Of a stretch of DNA of 64,000 nt, positions 43,975 through 54,400 are shown piece after piece. The position numbers and the translations under genes are program-made. Location of the stretch: assembly GCF_007289895.1 (NCBI RefSeq), contig NZ_CP041660.1:1798001-1862000 (forward strand). Direction: 5' to 3'. The notes beneath the pieces are model-generated. The model was given only the letters and a program-made list of their open reading frames with translations, had not been told where the DNA came from and ran no database searches. Numbering within the stretch: the stretch's first letter is position 1; each line of letters starts with the position of its first letter. This DNA comes from Catenovulum sediminis (GTDB lineage Bacteria > Pseudomonadota > Gammaproteobacteria > Enterobacterales > Alteromonadaceae).

Positions 43975-46182
43975 ATGCGTTATCTTTCCGCGATATTGAT
44001 GATTCTTATAGTCGCGGGTGGTTGTTTGTTGCATCAGTTGTCTGTGCTAAAAATTCCAATACTGGATGACTTGCAACGTACTTTTTATGATTTTCAAATT
44101 CAATTATCGCCTTTTAGTACATCTGCCGAAACGCTGGATGTCGTCATTGTTAATATTGATGAAAAAAGTTTAGCAGCGTACGGTCAGTGGCCATGGCGAC
44201 GCGATATTCTCGCGCAATTGGTTGAGCACTTATTTAATCATTATCAGATAAAAACCTTGGGTTTTGATATGGTTTTTGCTGAGCCATCCGACACGACAGC
44301 TGTTGAAGTGTTAGATCTTCTAGCGGCCACCGAACTACATCAAAATGCGCTTTTTCAGAAAGCTTATCAAAGCCTTAAACCCCAGCTAGATTTTGATGCT
44401 TTATTTGCTCAAAGTATTCAGTCTCACTCAGTTGCTTTAGGGATGGTTTTTAACTCAGATGTTGAACCGAATGTTAATCAACTTCCTTTACCACTGCTGA
44501 CCTTGCCACAAGACAGGCAACAGGCCAGTGATTTAATTCAAGCACAATCTTATATTGCTAACTTAGCTGCGATGCATCAAAACGCGAGTGGCGCCGGCTT
44601 TTTTGACAACCCACTGTTGGATGATGATGGGGTTTTTCGCCGTGTTCCTTTAGTGCAATCTTTTCGGGGGCATGTTTACCCCTCATTAGCATTAGAAATG
44701 GCGCGTTTGGCAATTGGCGCCCAAAAGGTTGATTTGGTTTTAAAAAACATCGGTGGTGCATTGATTCCTGAGCAAATCTTATTAGCGCAAAAACAGCTGA
44801 AGTTGGATTCAGAAGGCGCTGTGTATGTGCCCTACCTCGGCGCTGCTTTTCATTTTAATTATTATTCCGTGTTTGATGTTTTTGAAAATCAAATATTGGT
44901 AGAAGCACTGCGGGATAAAGTCGTTTTGTTAGGGACAGATAGCGCGGGTTTATTAGACTTAAGAACCACACCATTCGGCAGTTTGTTTCCTGGTGTAGAG
45001 GTGCACGCTAATATTGTTCAGGGGATATTATCGGACAATCTGAAATACCAACCTCAAAATATTATGAGTTATCAGTTGGGGGCTTTGGTTGTTTCAGTTA
45101 TTGCTGTGATTTTATTAATCTTGGTGAAAGACCCAAGATGGCAATTGACCGTTTGGATTGGGGGCATTATAACCGCATTGGCTCTCACTCAATATGGGTG
45201 GGAAATGGGTTGGATATTGCCGAACGCACTAGCCATTGCGCAGTTCGTTTTTACGGGCGCGTTTGTGATTGCCACCACTTTGTTATTTGAATTCCGTAAA
45301 AAACATTCGATCGTTCGTCGGTTTGGACAGTATGTGCCGCCAGCTCTGGTCAGTGATATGGCAAAGTCGCCCGATCGCTTTCAACTTGTTGGACAGCAGA
45401 AAACCTTAACTGTGATGTTTTCAGATATTCGCGATTTTACCCGCATATCCGAAGGCTTAAATGCAGTTGAATTGTCTGAGTTGATCAATCGCTATCTGAC
45501 CACCATGACTCAAATTATTCATCAGCATAACGGGACGATTGATAAATACATTGGTGATGCCATCATGGCTTTTTGGGGCGCGCCGGTTGATAACGCTAAT
45601 CACGCCATTGATGCGTTAAATGCGAGTGTAGAAATGCAACTTGCGCTTGTTAAATTAAATAAAGAATTTGTACAAAAAGGCTGGCCTCAACTTGCCGTGG
45701 GTATTGGTATTAATAGTGGTGAAATGCATGTTGGCAATATGGGATCTGAATTTAGAATGGCCTACACAGTGATGGGCGATGAGGTGAACTTAGCTTCACG
45801 CTTGGAGGGCTTAACTAAGGTCTATGATTCACCCATTTTGTTAAGTGAAAATACCTACCAACAAGTGCAGTCTAGTGTTTATATGCTGCGGGAAATAGAT
45901 AGAGTTAGAGTAAAAGGTAAGCAGAAAGCGATTTCTCTTTATCAACTGGCTTTTTATCCTCATGAAGAAGCTGTGCAAGGTGCGCTGACTAAGTTTGCTC
46001 GGTTTTTAGACCTGTATCGCACACAACAGTGGTTGGAAGCAAAAAAATTATTGGATGAGATGTATCGGCAAACGATCCTGTCGGATGAATTGTATCAACT
46101 CTACCGGCTGCGTATTCAGTTTTATCAGATAACGCCGCCCGCAGAGGATTGGGACGGCGTTTACACATATCAGGTTAAGTAA
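43975..46182 (+). CDS. CHASE2-domain class III adenylate/guanylate cyclase
   Basis: 735 aa. An N-terminal membrane anchor, periplasmic CHASE2 sensor (about 30-360; VIVNIDEKSLAAYGQWPWRR, PGVEVHANIVQGIL), three transmembrane helices (about 365-440) and a C-terminal cyclase domain (about 475-650). Metal-binding Asp residues are in VMFSDIRDFT and KYIGDAIMAFWGAP; the transition-state Asn/Arg are in MGDEVNLASRLEG. Lys in the IDKYIGD segment is usual for adenine selection, so cAMP is the likely product, but this is inferred. Coupled to the FecR gene; convergent with the transporter gene 12 bp away. Confidence 0.9.
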   Translation: MRYLSAILMILIVAGGCLLHQLSVLKIPILDDLQRTFYDFQIQLSPFSTSAETLDVVIVNIDEKSLAAYGQWPWRRDILAQLVEHLFNHYQIKTLGFDMVFAEPSDTTAVEVLDLLAATELHQNALFQKAYQSLKPQLDFDALFAQSIQSHSVALGMVFNSDVEPNVNQLPLPLLTLPQDRQQASDLIQAQSYIANLAAMHQNASGAGFFDNPLLDDDGVFRRVPLVQSFRGHVYPSLALEMARLAIGAQKVDLVLKNIGGALIPEQILLAQKQLKLDSEGAVYVPYLGAAFHFNYYSVFDVFENQILVEALRDKVVLLGTDSAGLLDLRTTPFGSLFPGVEVHANIVQGILSDNLKYQPQNIMSYQLGALVVSVIAVILLILVKDPRWQLTVWIGGIITALALTQYGWEMGWILPNALAIAQFVFTGAFVIATTLLFEFRKKHSIVRRFGQYVPPALVSDMAKSPDRFQLVGQQKTLTVMFSDIRDFTRISEGLNAVELSELINRYLTTMTQIIHQHNGTIDKYIGDAIMAFWGAPVDNANHAIDALNASVEMQLALVKLNKEFVQKGWPQLAVGIGINSGEMHVGNMGSEFRMAYTVMGDEVNLASRLEGLTKVYDSPILLSENTYQQVQSSVYMLREIDRVRVKGKQKAISLYQLAFYPHEEAVQGALTKFARFLDLYRTQQWLEAKKLLDEMYRQTILSDELYQLYRLRIQFYQITPPAEDWDGVYTYQVK

Positions 46183-46194
46183 AAAGATTCTTTA

Positions 46195-47718
46195 TCAGTC
46201 TTCTTCTGGTAATTTAACCAATAATACTGAGAACCCGGCAATAAACCAACTGATACCCGCTACGGCAAAACCATATATCGCTTCACCACCCAATAAATTG
46301 CTAATGATAAAACCAAGTACTGCCGCTGCCAGTATTTGCGGTAACACGATAAAGAAATTAAAGATCCCCATGTAAATACCGAGCTTATTTGATGGTAAGA
46401 CATTCGATAACATGCTGTACGGCAGTGAAAGTATAGAGGCCCACGCAAAACCAATGCCGACCGTTGATAATAATAATAATGCCGGATCTTTGATAACTAA
46501 AAATGAAAGGAAGCCAAGAGCACCTATCCAAAGGTTGATCATATGCGCCAGCTTTTGTCCCACTTTCGCGACTATTATCGGGATCACAAGCGCTGCGAGT
46601 GCGGCAAAACCATTGTAAGCACCAGACAATACACCCCACCAATCAGCCCCTTCTGCAAATGCGAGCGAGGTTGGATCATTGCTACCATAGTGATATTCAG
46701 TAACAGCGGCTGTACCATAAATCCACATGGCAAACAGCGCAAACCAAGAGAAAAATTGTACGACAGCGAGTTGGCGCATGGCGTTAGGCATTGCAAACAA
46801 GTCTTCGACGACTTCAACAAAGCCGTTATTAATGCGGTTTTTCGATTTTAATAAAGCAACTGTCCATTGGATGCAGGCAAATACAATACAACCACCCGAC
46901 AAAATATAAAGTTGTTTATCGAGCTGGAAACCGATAAAAAACGCGGTTAATATTGCACCTGCTAAAAACCACAAAATGCCGTGTGCAACAAATTTGTTAA
47001 CGGGTCTGTCGGCGATAATATGGTCTTCGCCTTTTTTGATGCCTTTTAAATGGCGTTCGTAGGCTTCAAACGCTTCTATTTCTTCTGGGCTATATTCTTT
47101 GGTTGATATCACTGTCCAAAGTACGGCTGCAAAGTAAGAAATCCCCCCTACGTAAAACGCGTATTTAACACTGTCTGGGATTTCTCCAGCAGGCGCTACA
47201 TTACTCACTTCAAACCAATTGGTCATCATCCATGGCAACATAGAAGCAGATACGGCACCAACCCCAATAAAAAAGGTTTGCATACCATAGCCTTTCGGCC
47301 GTTGTTTTTGCGGTAACATATCACCGACAAATGCGCGGAAAGGCTCCATTGAAATATTGATTGAAGCGTCCATTATCCACAGCATACTGGCCGCAAACCA
47401 AAGGGTCGGTGAATTTGGCATGATTATCAATGCCGCAGAAGCTAACAATGCACCATATAAAAAATATGGGCGTCGTCGGCCTAATTTGCCCCAGGTTTTG
47501 TCACTCATGTGACCGATTATAGGCTGTACAATTAAGCCGGTTATCGGGGCTGCCAACCATAAAATGGGTAGGTTGTTATAGTCGGCACCTAAAGTTTGAA
47601 ATATTCGGCTGGTATTTGCATTTTGTAACGCAAAACCGATTTGAATCCCTAAGAAGCCGAAACACATATTCCATATTTGCCAAAAGTTTAAAAAGGGCTT
47701 TTGTTTCATTTGTGTCAT
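46195..47718 (-). CDS. MFS sugar transporter, SLC45/GPH-like
   Basis: 507 aa, about 12 transmembrane helices. The N-terminus FLNFWQIWNMCFGFLGIQIG, the loop GHMSDKTWGKLGRRRPY and SINISMEPFRAFVGDMLP match the SLC45-like (maltose/sucrose) carriers common in marine polysaccharide users. A cytoplasmic loop of about 60 residues lies between helices 6 and 7. Monocistronic, with no glycosidase next to it, so the substrate is unknown; maltose or another disaccharide is a guess. Confidence 0.86.
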   Translation of the reverse strand: MTQMKQKPFLNFWQIWNMCFGFLGIQIGFALQNANTSRIFQTLGADYNNLPILWLAAPITGLIVQPIIGHMSDKTWGKLGRRRPYFLYGALLASAALIIMPNSPTLWFAASMLWIMDASINISMEPFRAFVGDMLPQKQRPKGYGMQTFFIGVGAVSASMLPWMMTNWFEVSNVAPAGEIPDSVKYAFYVGGISYFAAVLWTVISTKEYSPEEIEAFEAYERHLKGIKKGEDHIIADRPVNKFVAHGILWFLAGAILTAFFIGFQLDKQLYILSGGCIVFACIQWTVALLKSKNRINNGFVEVVEDLFAMPNAMRQLAVVQFFSWFALFAMWIYGTAAVTEYHYGSNDPTSLAFAEGADWWGVLSGAYNGFAALAALVIPIIVAKVGQKLAHMINLWIGALGFLSFLVIKDPALLLLSTVGIGFAWASILSLPYSMLSNVLPSNKLGIYMGIFNFFIVLPQILAAAVLGFIISNLLGGEAIYGFAVAGISWFIAGFSVLLVKLPEED

Positions 47719-47881
47719 TGTTGATTCTCATGCAAATTGCTGAATTTATTCAGTATGGTTCAGTCTAGCTTGTTTAGCTGAAAAATATGTTATGAATTCG
47801 AATGCAATGATACAAAAATGTTATCTCGCAATCTTCTAGCGTTTTCTTTTTCGCGTTTTTTTAGCATTTTTTTAGCGTTGT

Positions 47882-48772
47882 TCAAAAGCGATAATTAAGC
47901 TCTGCGGTTAATTGTTGTTGTTGGTAGCTAATGCTGGAATTGACCACTCGGGTCCATTGCTTTTTGTATTGAATGGCAGCGCTTAACGATTCATGTATTT
48001 GTAATTCAGTCGCCGCCGTTAGTGCTGTAAAACGTCCGTCAAACTGATAGCTATACCAAGTTTTACAATTATCCTTTTTATCATAATAGTTTAGTTGTGT
48101 ATCGTACCAATAGGTCGCATTGTTCTGATATAAGCTTTCGTGTGCCGGGTACTGGCAGTAATTCTTATATTTGCTGCTGCCAAGTTTTCCCCATCCGATT
48201 TGCAAACCCAGACGATATAATATTTTTGAGTTGGGTACATATTTTAGGTGGCTAAAAAACTGTGAAATGCGGCGTTCAAATACTTTGTTGTGTGCATCAG
48301 TGATCTGATGACTTAAGCCAGTCTGTATTTTTAATCTGTCATTAATGCGTTGTTGGTAAAGTGCAGTTAGTTGCAATTGTTGTGAATTTCTGGCTTCGTC
48401 TTCTAACTCATTTTTCGCCAATTTCACAGCCACTAGATAAAAGGGTGACAAATAATGAAAGTCGTTTTGCCACGCGTACCAAGCTGCTAGCTGCAATGTT
48501 TTTTTGTCTAAAAATGTGAATTCCTGATATTTTTGTAACTGGCCACTTAGTGATATGTGTGTGCGCTGCGCCGGAGAAAGTTGCCAATGCTGCGCAACTT
48601 GATATTCTAAATTTATATTTTGCTCACTAATCGCCTGATATTTTTCAGCTGAGTTAAAAAGGTTCTGCTGATGTTCAAAAGTAACAGCAAGCTTTTGCTT
48701 AGGTAGCGTTTGCGCATTCACTTGTAGGCTTAAAACTAAGCCGCTCAGGTAGATGATTTTTTTTGCGATCAT
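47882..48772 (-). CDS. Probable outer-membrane beta-barrel protein
   Basis: 296 aa with signal peptide (IIYLSGLVLSLQVNAQ). The mature part is rich in alternating aromatic/polar strands (LQLAAWYAWQNDFHYLSPFY, YRLGLQIGWGKLG) and ends in a terminal Phe after an amphipathic strand (LTAELNYRF), as in BAM-assembled barrels. Two Cys lie in a loop (KNYCQYPAH, KKDNCKTW). No family recognised. It is 67 bp upstream (genome sense) of the polB stop on the same strand. Confidence 0.68.
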   Translation of the reverse strand: MIAKKIIYLSGLVLSLQVNAQTLPKQKLAVTFEHQQNLFNSAEKYQAISEQNINLEYQVAQHWQLSPAQRTHISLSGQLQKYQEFTFLDKKTLQLAAWYAWQNDFHYLSPFYLVAVKLAKNELEDEARNSQQLQLTALYQQRINDRLKIQTGLSHQITDAHNKVFERRISQFFSHLKYVPNSKILYRLGLQIGWGKLGSSKYKNYCQYPAHESLYQNNATYWYDTQLNYYDKKDNCKTWYSYQFDGRFTALTAATELQIHESLSAAIQYKKQWTRVVNSSISYQQQQLTAELNYRF

Positions 48773-48839
48773 GGCTATCGGTCCGTGTGTTCCTTTTTAA
48801 CTTGCGTCAAAGTATAGTCGAATTCTGAAAGCTATTTTA

Positions 48840-51248
48840 TTAAAACAAATTCAGTTGAGGGGAATTTATTTCGTCAAAACTTAAGCCGATAAAAGGCAGG
48901 ATGCCGTCTGCTATCGGTTTTAATTGTTTGTCGACATAATGTTGGTAGTCGATTTTATGTGATTGATATTCTATTGGTTCCGGCCCGGCTTGCGTCATAA
49001 CATAATGTATCCACGCGCGGTTTTGGTACTTTAAACTTTTGCCTTGTTGCTGATTTATCGCATCAGCTAGCCTTGCGGCGCGGACTTGAGGTGGGATATT
49101 TTTTTGATAATCTTTTAATTTACGACGCAGTCTTTTTTTATAAACCAGTTGATGGTCGCGCTCACCGTTTTGCGTTTGTTTGACAAACTCTATAATGAAT
49201 GGACGCGGATTTTTTTCATTAAAGACAATTTCGTATAGCTGTGTTTGAAACTCTCTTGCTAATGCAGTCCAGTCACTGCGAACTGTTTCTAATCCTTTAA
49301 AGACCAGTTCTTTTTTGCCATTTCTAAGTGCATAGCCAGCATACCTTTTCTTACTACCTGTTTCAGAACCACGAATTCTAGGCATTAAAAATTCGCTGTA
49401 TAGGGTCTCAAATTCGATTTCGAGATGGTTTTCCAGTTGGTAATGTTCAGTTAAATAGTGTGTCCATTTCAGGTTGATGAGCGTTTGTAAAGTGAAGCCT
49501 ATGGATTGTGCTTGCTCAGCTGCCATATCGTCACTCAGCCAAACAAATGTTGAATCTGTATCTCCGTATATAACTTGGTAGCCGGCTTGTCTTATCCACT
49601 GCGCTGTTTGTTGCATGATTTGATGGCCACGCAAAGTAATTGAGCTCGCCAAGCGAGTGTCATAAAAACGACAGCCGCCTGAGCCTAATACGCCATAAAA
49701 AGAGTTCATGATGATTTTGATCGCTTGCGAGCGAGCTTGATCTTTATCTTTTTTGGCTTGATCTCTTTGTTGCCAAAGCTGTTTAATTATCTCAGGTAAA
49801 AAGTGTGTGGTACGTGAAAAATACGCGCCTTTAAACCCTTCAATTGCATTTTCTTTAGCATTTTCTTTTGCATTTTCTTTTGCATTTTCTTTCGTTTGTA
49901 ATCCTTCGATTAGACCTACCGGATCTATCTTAAAAGTTCGGATTATAGAAGGGTAGAGACTTTTAAAATCCAGCACCAAGACATTTTTATATAAACCCGG
50001 TTTCGAATCCATCACATATCCGCCAGGGCTGGCGAGCCCGCCATCTTTGGGGAGGTTAGGGGCTATGTATCCAGCCTTGTGTAATTTGGGTAAATACTGA
50101 TTGCTGAAAGCTGCGACTGAACCGCCGGTTTTATCTAAATCTAGACCGGTAAGTTGGCTACGCAAAATAAGAAAGTCTAATAAGTTGGTATGCGCAAAAA
50201 TTTCGCTAACCAGAATGCAGTCTTGCAAATTGTAAGTCGCTAATGCCAACTTATTGAAGTGAAAATCTCTTTCTATCTGCTCTGCTCGGTTGTCGACATC
50301 CTGTGTTTTCTTCCCCTTGTTTAATAACTGCTGAGCAACATTTTCTAGGCTAAAGCTATCAAAGTGATAAGTCGCTGTTTTCAGTGCATCAATCCCGTCA
50401 ATGACGACTCGTCCGGCAATACTGATATAACCCTGCTGTTTGTCTGCATCCGGTTCTCGCCAGCGGGCGGTTTTGCCATCTCGTCCTAGCGCAAAATAGA
50501 TATTGTGCTTTTGGGCTCGCTGCAATAATAAGCGAAAATCAAAATTAACCACGTTCCAGCCAATAATTACGTCTGGGTCGAGTTGTTGTATCGTCGCAGA
50601 GAGGGTTAATAATAAAGCCTTTTCATCCGTTACCCAAACGAGTTGATAGTCGAGAGCGATTGTTGGCTGCGGATCGCCAATCATGATGACAATGGCAGTG
50701 TGATCATTTTGTAAGGCAACAGAAAATAACTCGCCTTGCATTGAACATTCAATATCTAATGAGATGAAACTGAGCCGCGGGCGGTAAGTGCCGGGTTTTA
50801 ATTTGGGGTTGTATAGGGTGGATCTTTCTTGCTGTCGCTCTGTTTCTATTTCTGCTTCTGTTTCTGATATCTGCACTGATGCATATAGCTTTCTTTCTAG
50901 TAAATACCTGTCGTGCAATCGAATATCTGCCTCAAAACACTCTACTTGTTGATCTGTTAATATCCTACAGGCTCTTTGATGCGCTTTTATAGAGTCGAAA
51001 TAAAGGACAGCCATGAGCTCTAGTTTAAAGTTTTTATGTGCCAGTAATTTAGGCTTAACCTGAATACCTTTGCGAGCCAATATCTCTTCGGTTGTTGTTA
51101 AATTTTGCTGGCTAACAAAAAAGAAAGGTTGTTGTTGGTTAAATATTATTTCAATGGTGCCTGTTTCACTGGTTAACCAATAATGAATAACAGCTCCTTG
51201 CTGAGGACTGTCATAACTTTGTTTTGTTAATAAAAATGCATTTAACAA
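48840..51248 (-). CDS. polB: DNA polymerase II
   Basis: 802 aa family B polymerase (E. coli PolB 783), used in lesion bypass and restart. Exonuclease motifs: SLDIEC (Exo I), IGWNVVNFDFRLL (Exo II), and Exo III in YNLQDC. Polymerase motifs: A VLDFKSLYPSIIRT, B KIIMNSFYGVLGS, C YGDTDSTF. All catalytic residues are present. Odd feature: between motifs A and B, a 4 x 12-bp tandem repeat encodes the KENA repeat (TKENAKENAKENAKENAIEG), which enlarges a variable surface loop and accounts for part of the extra length. Confidence 0.95.
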   Translation of the reverse strand: MLNAFLLTKQSYDSPQQGAVIHYWLTSETGTIEIIFNQQQPFFFVSQQNLTTTEEILARKGIQVKPKLLAHKNFKLELMAVLYFDSIKAHQRACRILTDQQVECFEADIRLHDRYLLERKLYASVQISETEAEIETERQQERSTLYNPKLKPGTYRPRLSFISLDIECSMQGELFSVALQNDHTAIVIMIGDPQPTIALDYQLVWVTDEKALLLTLSATIQQLDPDVIIGWNVVNFDFRLLLQRAQKHNIYFALGRDGKTARWREPDADKQQGYISIAGRVVIDGIDALKTATYHFDSFSLENVAQQLLNKGKKTQDVDNRAEQIERDFHFNKLALATYNLQDCILVSEIFAHTNLLDFLILRSQLTGLDLDKTGGSVAAFSNQYLPKLHKAGYIAPNLPKDGGLASPGGYVMDSKPGLYKNVLVLDFKSLYPSIIRTFKIDPVGLIEGLQTKENAKENAKENAKENAIEGFKGAYFSRTTHFLPEIIKQLWQQRDQAKKDKDQARSQAIKIIMNSFYGVLGSGGCRFYDTRLASSITLRGHQIMQQTAQWIRQAGYQVIYGDTDSTFVWLSDDMAAEQAQSIGFTLQTLINLKWTHYLTEHYQLENHLEIEFETLYSEFLMPRIRGSETGSKKRYAGYALRNGKKELVFKGLETVRSDWTALAREFQTQLYEIVFNEKNPRPFIIEFVKQTQNGERDHQLVYKKRLRRKLKDYQKNIPPQVRAARLADAINQQQGKSLKYQNRAWIHYVMTQAGPEPIEYQSHKIDYQHYVDKQLKPIADGILPFIGLSFDEINSPQLNLF
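49846..49893 (-). repeat. 4 x 12-bp in-frame minisatellite within polB
   Basis: Plus-strand units GCATTTTCTTTA, GCATTTTCTTTT (twice) and GCATTTTCTTTC, encoding repeated Lys-Glu-Asn-Ala. Unit length is a multiple of three, so copy-number change keeps the frame. Confidence 0.85.
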
Positions 51249-51351
51249 GGTATTGCCCTAACTTAACTTCTGTATGAAAAATAATCACATTGGCCGTTGA
51301 TTTATATAAGTTTAAATTTAAATCTGCTTTTTTTGTTAATTTGTAATCGTA

Positions 51352-51379
51352 TTGTTGCAAAAATGGATAACTGTATTAT
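51352..51379 (+). promoter_or_regulatory. Candidate promoter of the giant surface-protein gene
   Basis: TTGTTG, 16-nt spacer, TATTAT, about 70 nt before the ATG at 51447, in an AT-rich 198-bp gap divergent from polB. Confidence 0.4.
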
Positions 51380-51446
51380 GCTCATTTACTGAACGTATTT
51401 CCGTCTACGTAAAAATATAATTTTGGCCCGTCCAAGGAATTTAAAC

Positions 51447-54400
51447 ATGAATCGTAAAAATATTCGCACAAATGTGCCAGTAGAGCCTCGAAAAACACTC
51501 GTAAAATCTTCACTTGCTATAGCTGTTTCTACAGCGTTAATTACTGCTCAGGCTGTTGCCGCACCCACGACAAGTTTATCTGACAGTAGCATTAACAATT
51601 CAGGTGGTGCGACGGTTTCTGGTGTGGGCGATTCATCGAAAACAGCCACTATTACAGCAACGACACAGGATACAATTATTGATTGGCAAACACTGGGTTT
51701 AGCCAGTGATGAGTCTCTTAACTTCAACGGTACGACAGATTCAGTTTTCCTTAACCGAGTGACCGGTAATGATGCCAGTATTCTAGACGGTTCTGTTAAT
51801 ACTACAAATGTTGAAACACTGATTTTTGTTAACCCTAATGGGGTAACGGTTGGTAGCAACTTTAATAATACAGGCGCTTTAAATAGCAACCTGATGATAT
51901 CGACAAAAGATATCAGCGATTTATCGGGTTATGACGAAAATGGCGAAGATTTCGGCTTAACTTTAACAAACAGCGGAAATAATGCTGATATTACTATCAG
52001 TTCAATACGCGCGACGGTAAATGATGACAAGATGTTGAATATTGCTTCTGAAGGCAATGTGGTTATCAGTAACTCAGGTACGGGGACGGACACCTTAGGC
52101 GCAAACTTTTTAACCATTACGGCAGACGGAGATGTAGATGGTTCAGCCGGTGCAATCGCAGCAGATGGTGAGATTTCAATCAGCGCATCGGGTGCGGTAG
52201 ATATTGAATCAGTAAAATCAGGGGCGGTTTACGTTGATGCAGATGGCGATGTCAATATCGAACAATCCGAAGGTACGTTAGAAATAGGTCAAATTGAAGG
52301 TGCTAATGTTAATCTGACCAGTGTTCAGACTATTTCAGGCGGCGCTGTCGTTGTTAATAATCCAATTACTGCAACAACCGAATCTCAACAAGGTCAGAAT
52401 ACAGACTTTAGTGATGATGCAAATATCATTACCGATGGCACTATTACGATCACGGCTTCGGATGCCGCATCTAATAATTTAGAAATCGGTTCTAGTGGTA
52501 ACGCACTAGAAATCAACTCTAGTGGAGGCTCGTTTACTACATCGGGTAACAAAGTTGGCAATTTATATCTGACATTAGATGGTTCGTTGAATTTGGGCGA
52601 TGTTACATCGTCTGGTGATATTCAAATTAGTGAAGCTTCTGGTGCAACTTCGAGTCTAACGCAAACCGGCAGCGTTACCTTAAATAAAGCTGCGGGCCAA
52701 GAAATCGTGCTCGATTTTGCCGGTGTCGATGTCGATGATTTAGATCCAAATATTACCAACGCAGCCGATTTAACGATTGATTCAAATGATCTGACGATTG
52801 GCGATACGATCGATGTTGGTAGCAATACCTTAACGTTAAATGCAACGGGCGTGGTTACAGGTGAAGGTACGGCCGCGAGCGACTTTATTGCGGATACCTT
52901 GATTATTAATGGCGCTAATAACTCGGGTACATTCCAAACTGAAGTGAATAACCTAAGCTTAACGCAAGCCGGTAGTTTAGCGCTCAGTAATGATGGCGAT
53001 CTGGTCGTCGGTGTATCCACCATCAATGGTACAACGAGTATCTCAACTGTTAATGCCGGCGATGATATTACACTCGGCAATGCGGTTGTTGTTGCCAGTG
53101 GCGCTTCTCTTGATTTGGAAACCGCTGATACAACAGGTGCGATAACGCTGAACGGTGTTGTTAGTGGTAGTGACGGAACATTAAACATTACCTCTGATAA
53201 TTTAGATATTAACGCTGCAATTCGCACTGGGACTGTTACTTTAGATACTGTAACCGATAATGCAGACATCGATTTAGGAACTGCGACTGGGACACTTAAT
53301 TTAGATTCCGTGAGTGTAACTAATTTAACTGCCGGCACTGCTTCACAGACAGTACAAATTGGTAGCGAATCCAATACTGGAGCCGTTTCAGTAAATGCCG
53401 CGATTAATAACAGCAATGTCGACTTGGATATTAATGCCGGTAATTTAACCTTATCAACGGCTGTTACTGCAAACAGTATCGATGCTGATGCCAGTGGCAC
53501 TGCCGATATAAATGCCGCAGTGGTTACAACGGGTGCAACAGATGTTAAAGCGACGGGTAATGTTGCCGTTTCTGCTTTGGGCTCAGTGACTTCATCAGGC
53601 GGCGATGTGTTTATCGACTCAGATGGAACTATCACGACAGATGGTGCATTATCTGCCAATAATGATGTGACATTGTTAGCGGATGGTGCGGTTGATATTA
53701 ATCAGACGATTACAGCTGTTAATGACACGTCTATATCAACTTCTACAGGTGACATCACGGTTGATGCTGCTCTGAATAGTGGTAGTGACGTCGTATTAAC
53801 AACTGCCGCTGGCGCCATTACCAATACAGGAAAAGTATCTGCAGCAACGCTGAATGCGACTTCCACCACAGGTGCAACACTCACAACTGCAGTCAATGAA
53901 CTGACAATTAATGCAGGTAGTGGTGATATCTCTGTCACTGAAGATGACGCAGTGACCTTAAATAATATTATTACCAGCAGCAGTGCTAGCACAGCCGTAG
54001 ACATTGCTAATCTGTCAGGTGATATCACTGCTAACGATGGTACATCAATACAAGCGAGCAGTGGTGAAATTGATTTAGACGCTGCGGGTAACATAGATGT
54101 TAACGTTTCTGGTGGCGCCACTTTCAATTCTTTATCTGAAAATGGCAGTATCACTGTTGATGCCAATACGAGCGCAATTACTTTTACCAATGACGTTGGT
54201 GGTGACGGCACGTTGAGCGTGACTGGTTTAGATGTGCAAAATGCAACTGACATTAACACAGGTGATGATGCCATTGTTGTTTCTGCAGGTGATTTAACTT
54301 TATCCGCTACAGGTACAGTGACCGTTGCAGGTGCGTTATCCGCAACTGGAGATATTACCCTAGCCGGTAATGCGGTCAATGCTGCGGCAATCACTTCTGA

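Noticed and set aside
46260-46909. Cluster of short ORFs on both strands within the transporter gene
   Set aside because: All lie inside a well-supported 12-helix MFS gene and lack ribosome sites.
51423-51446. TTG start eight codons upstream for the giant protein
   Set aside because: The ribosome site AAGGA lies inside this stretch and positions the ATG at 51447.
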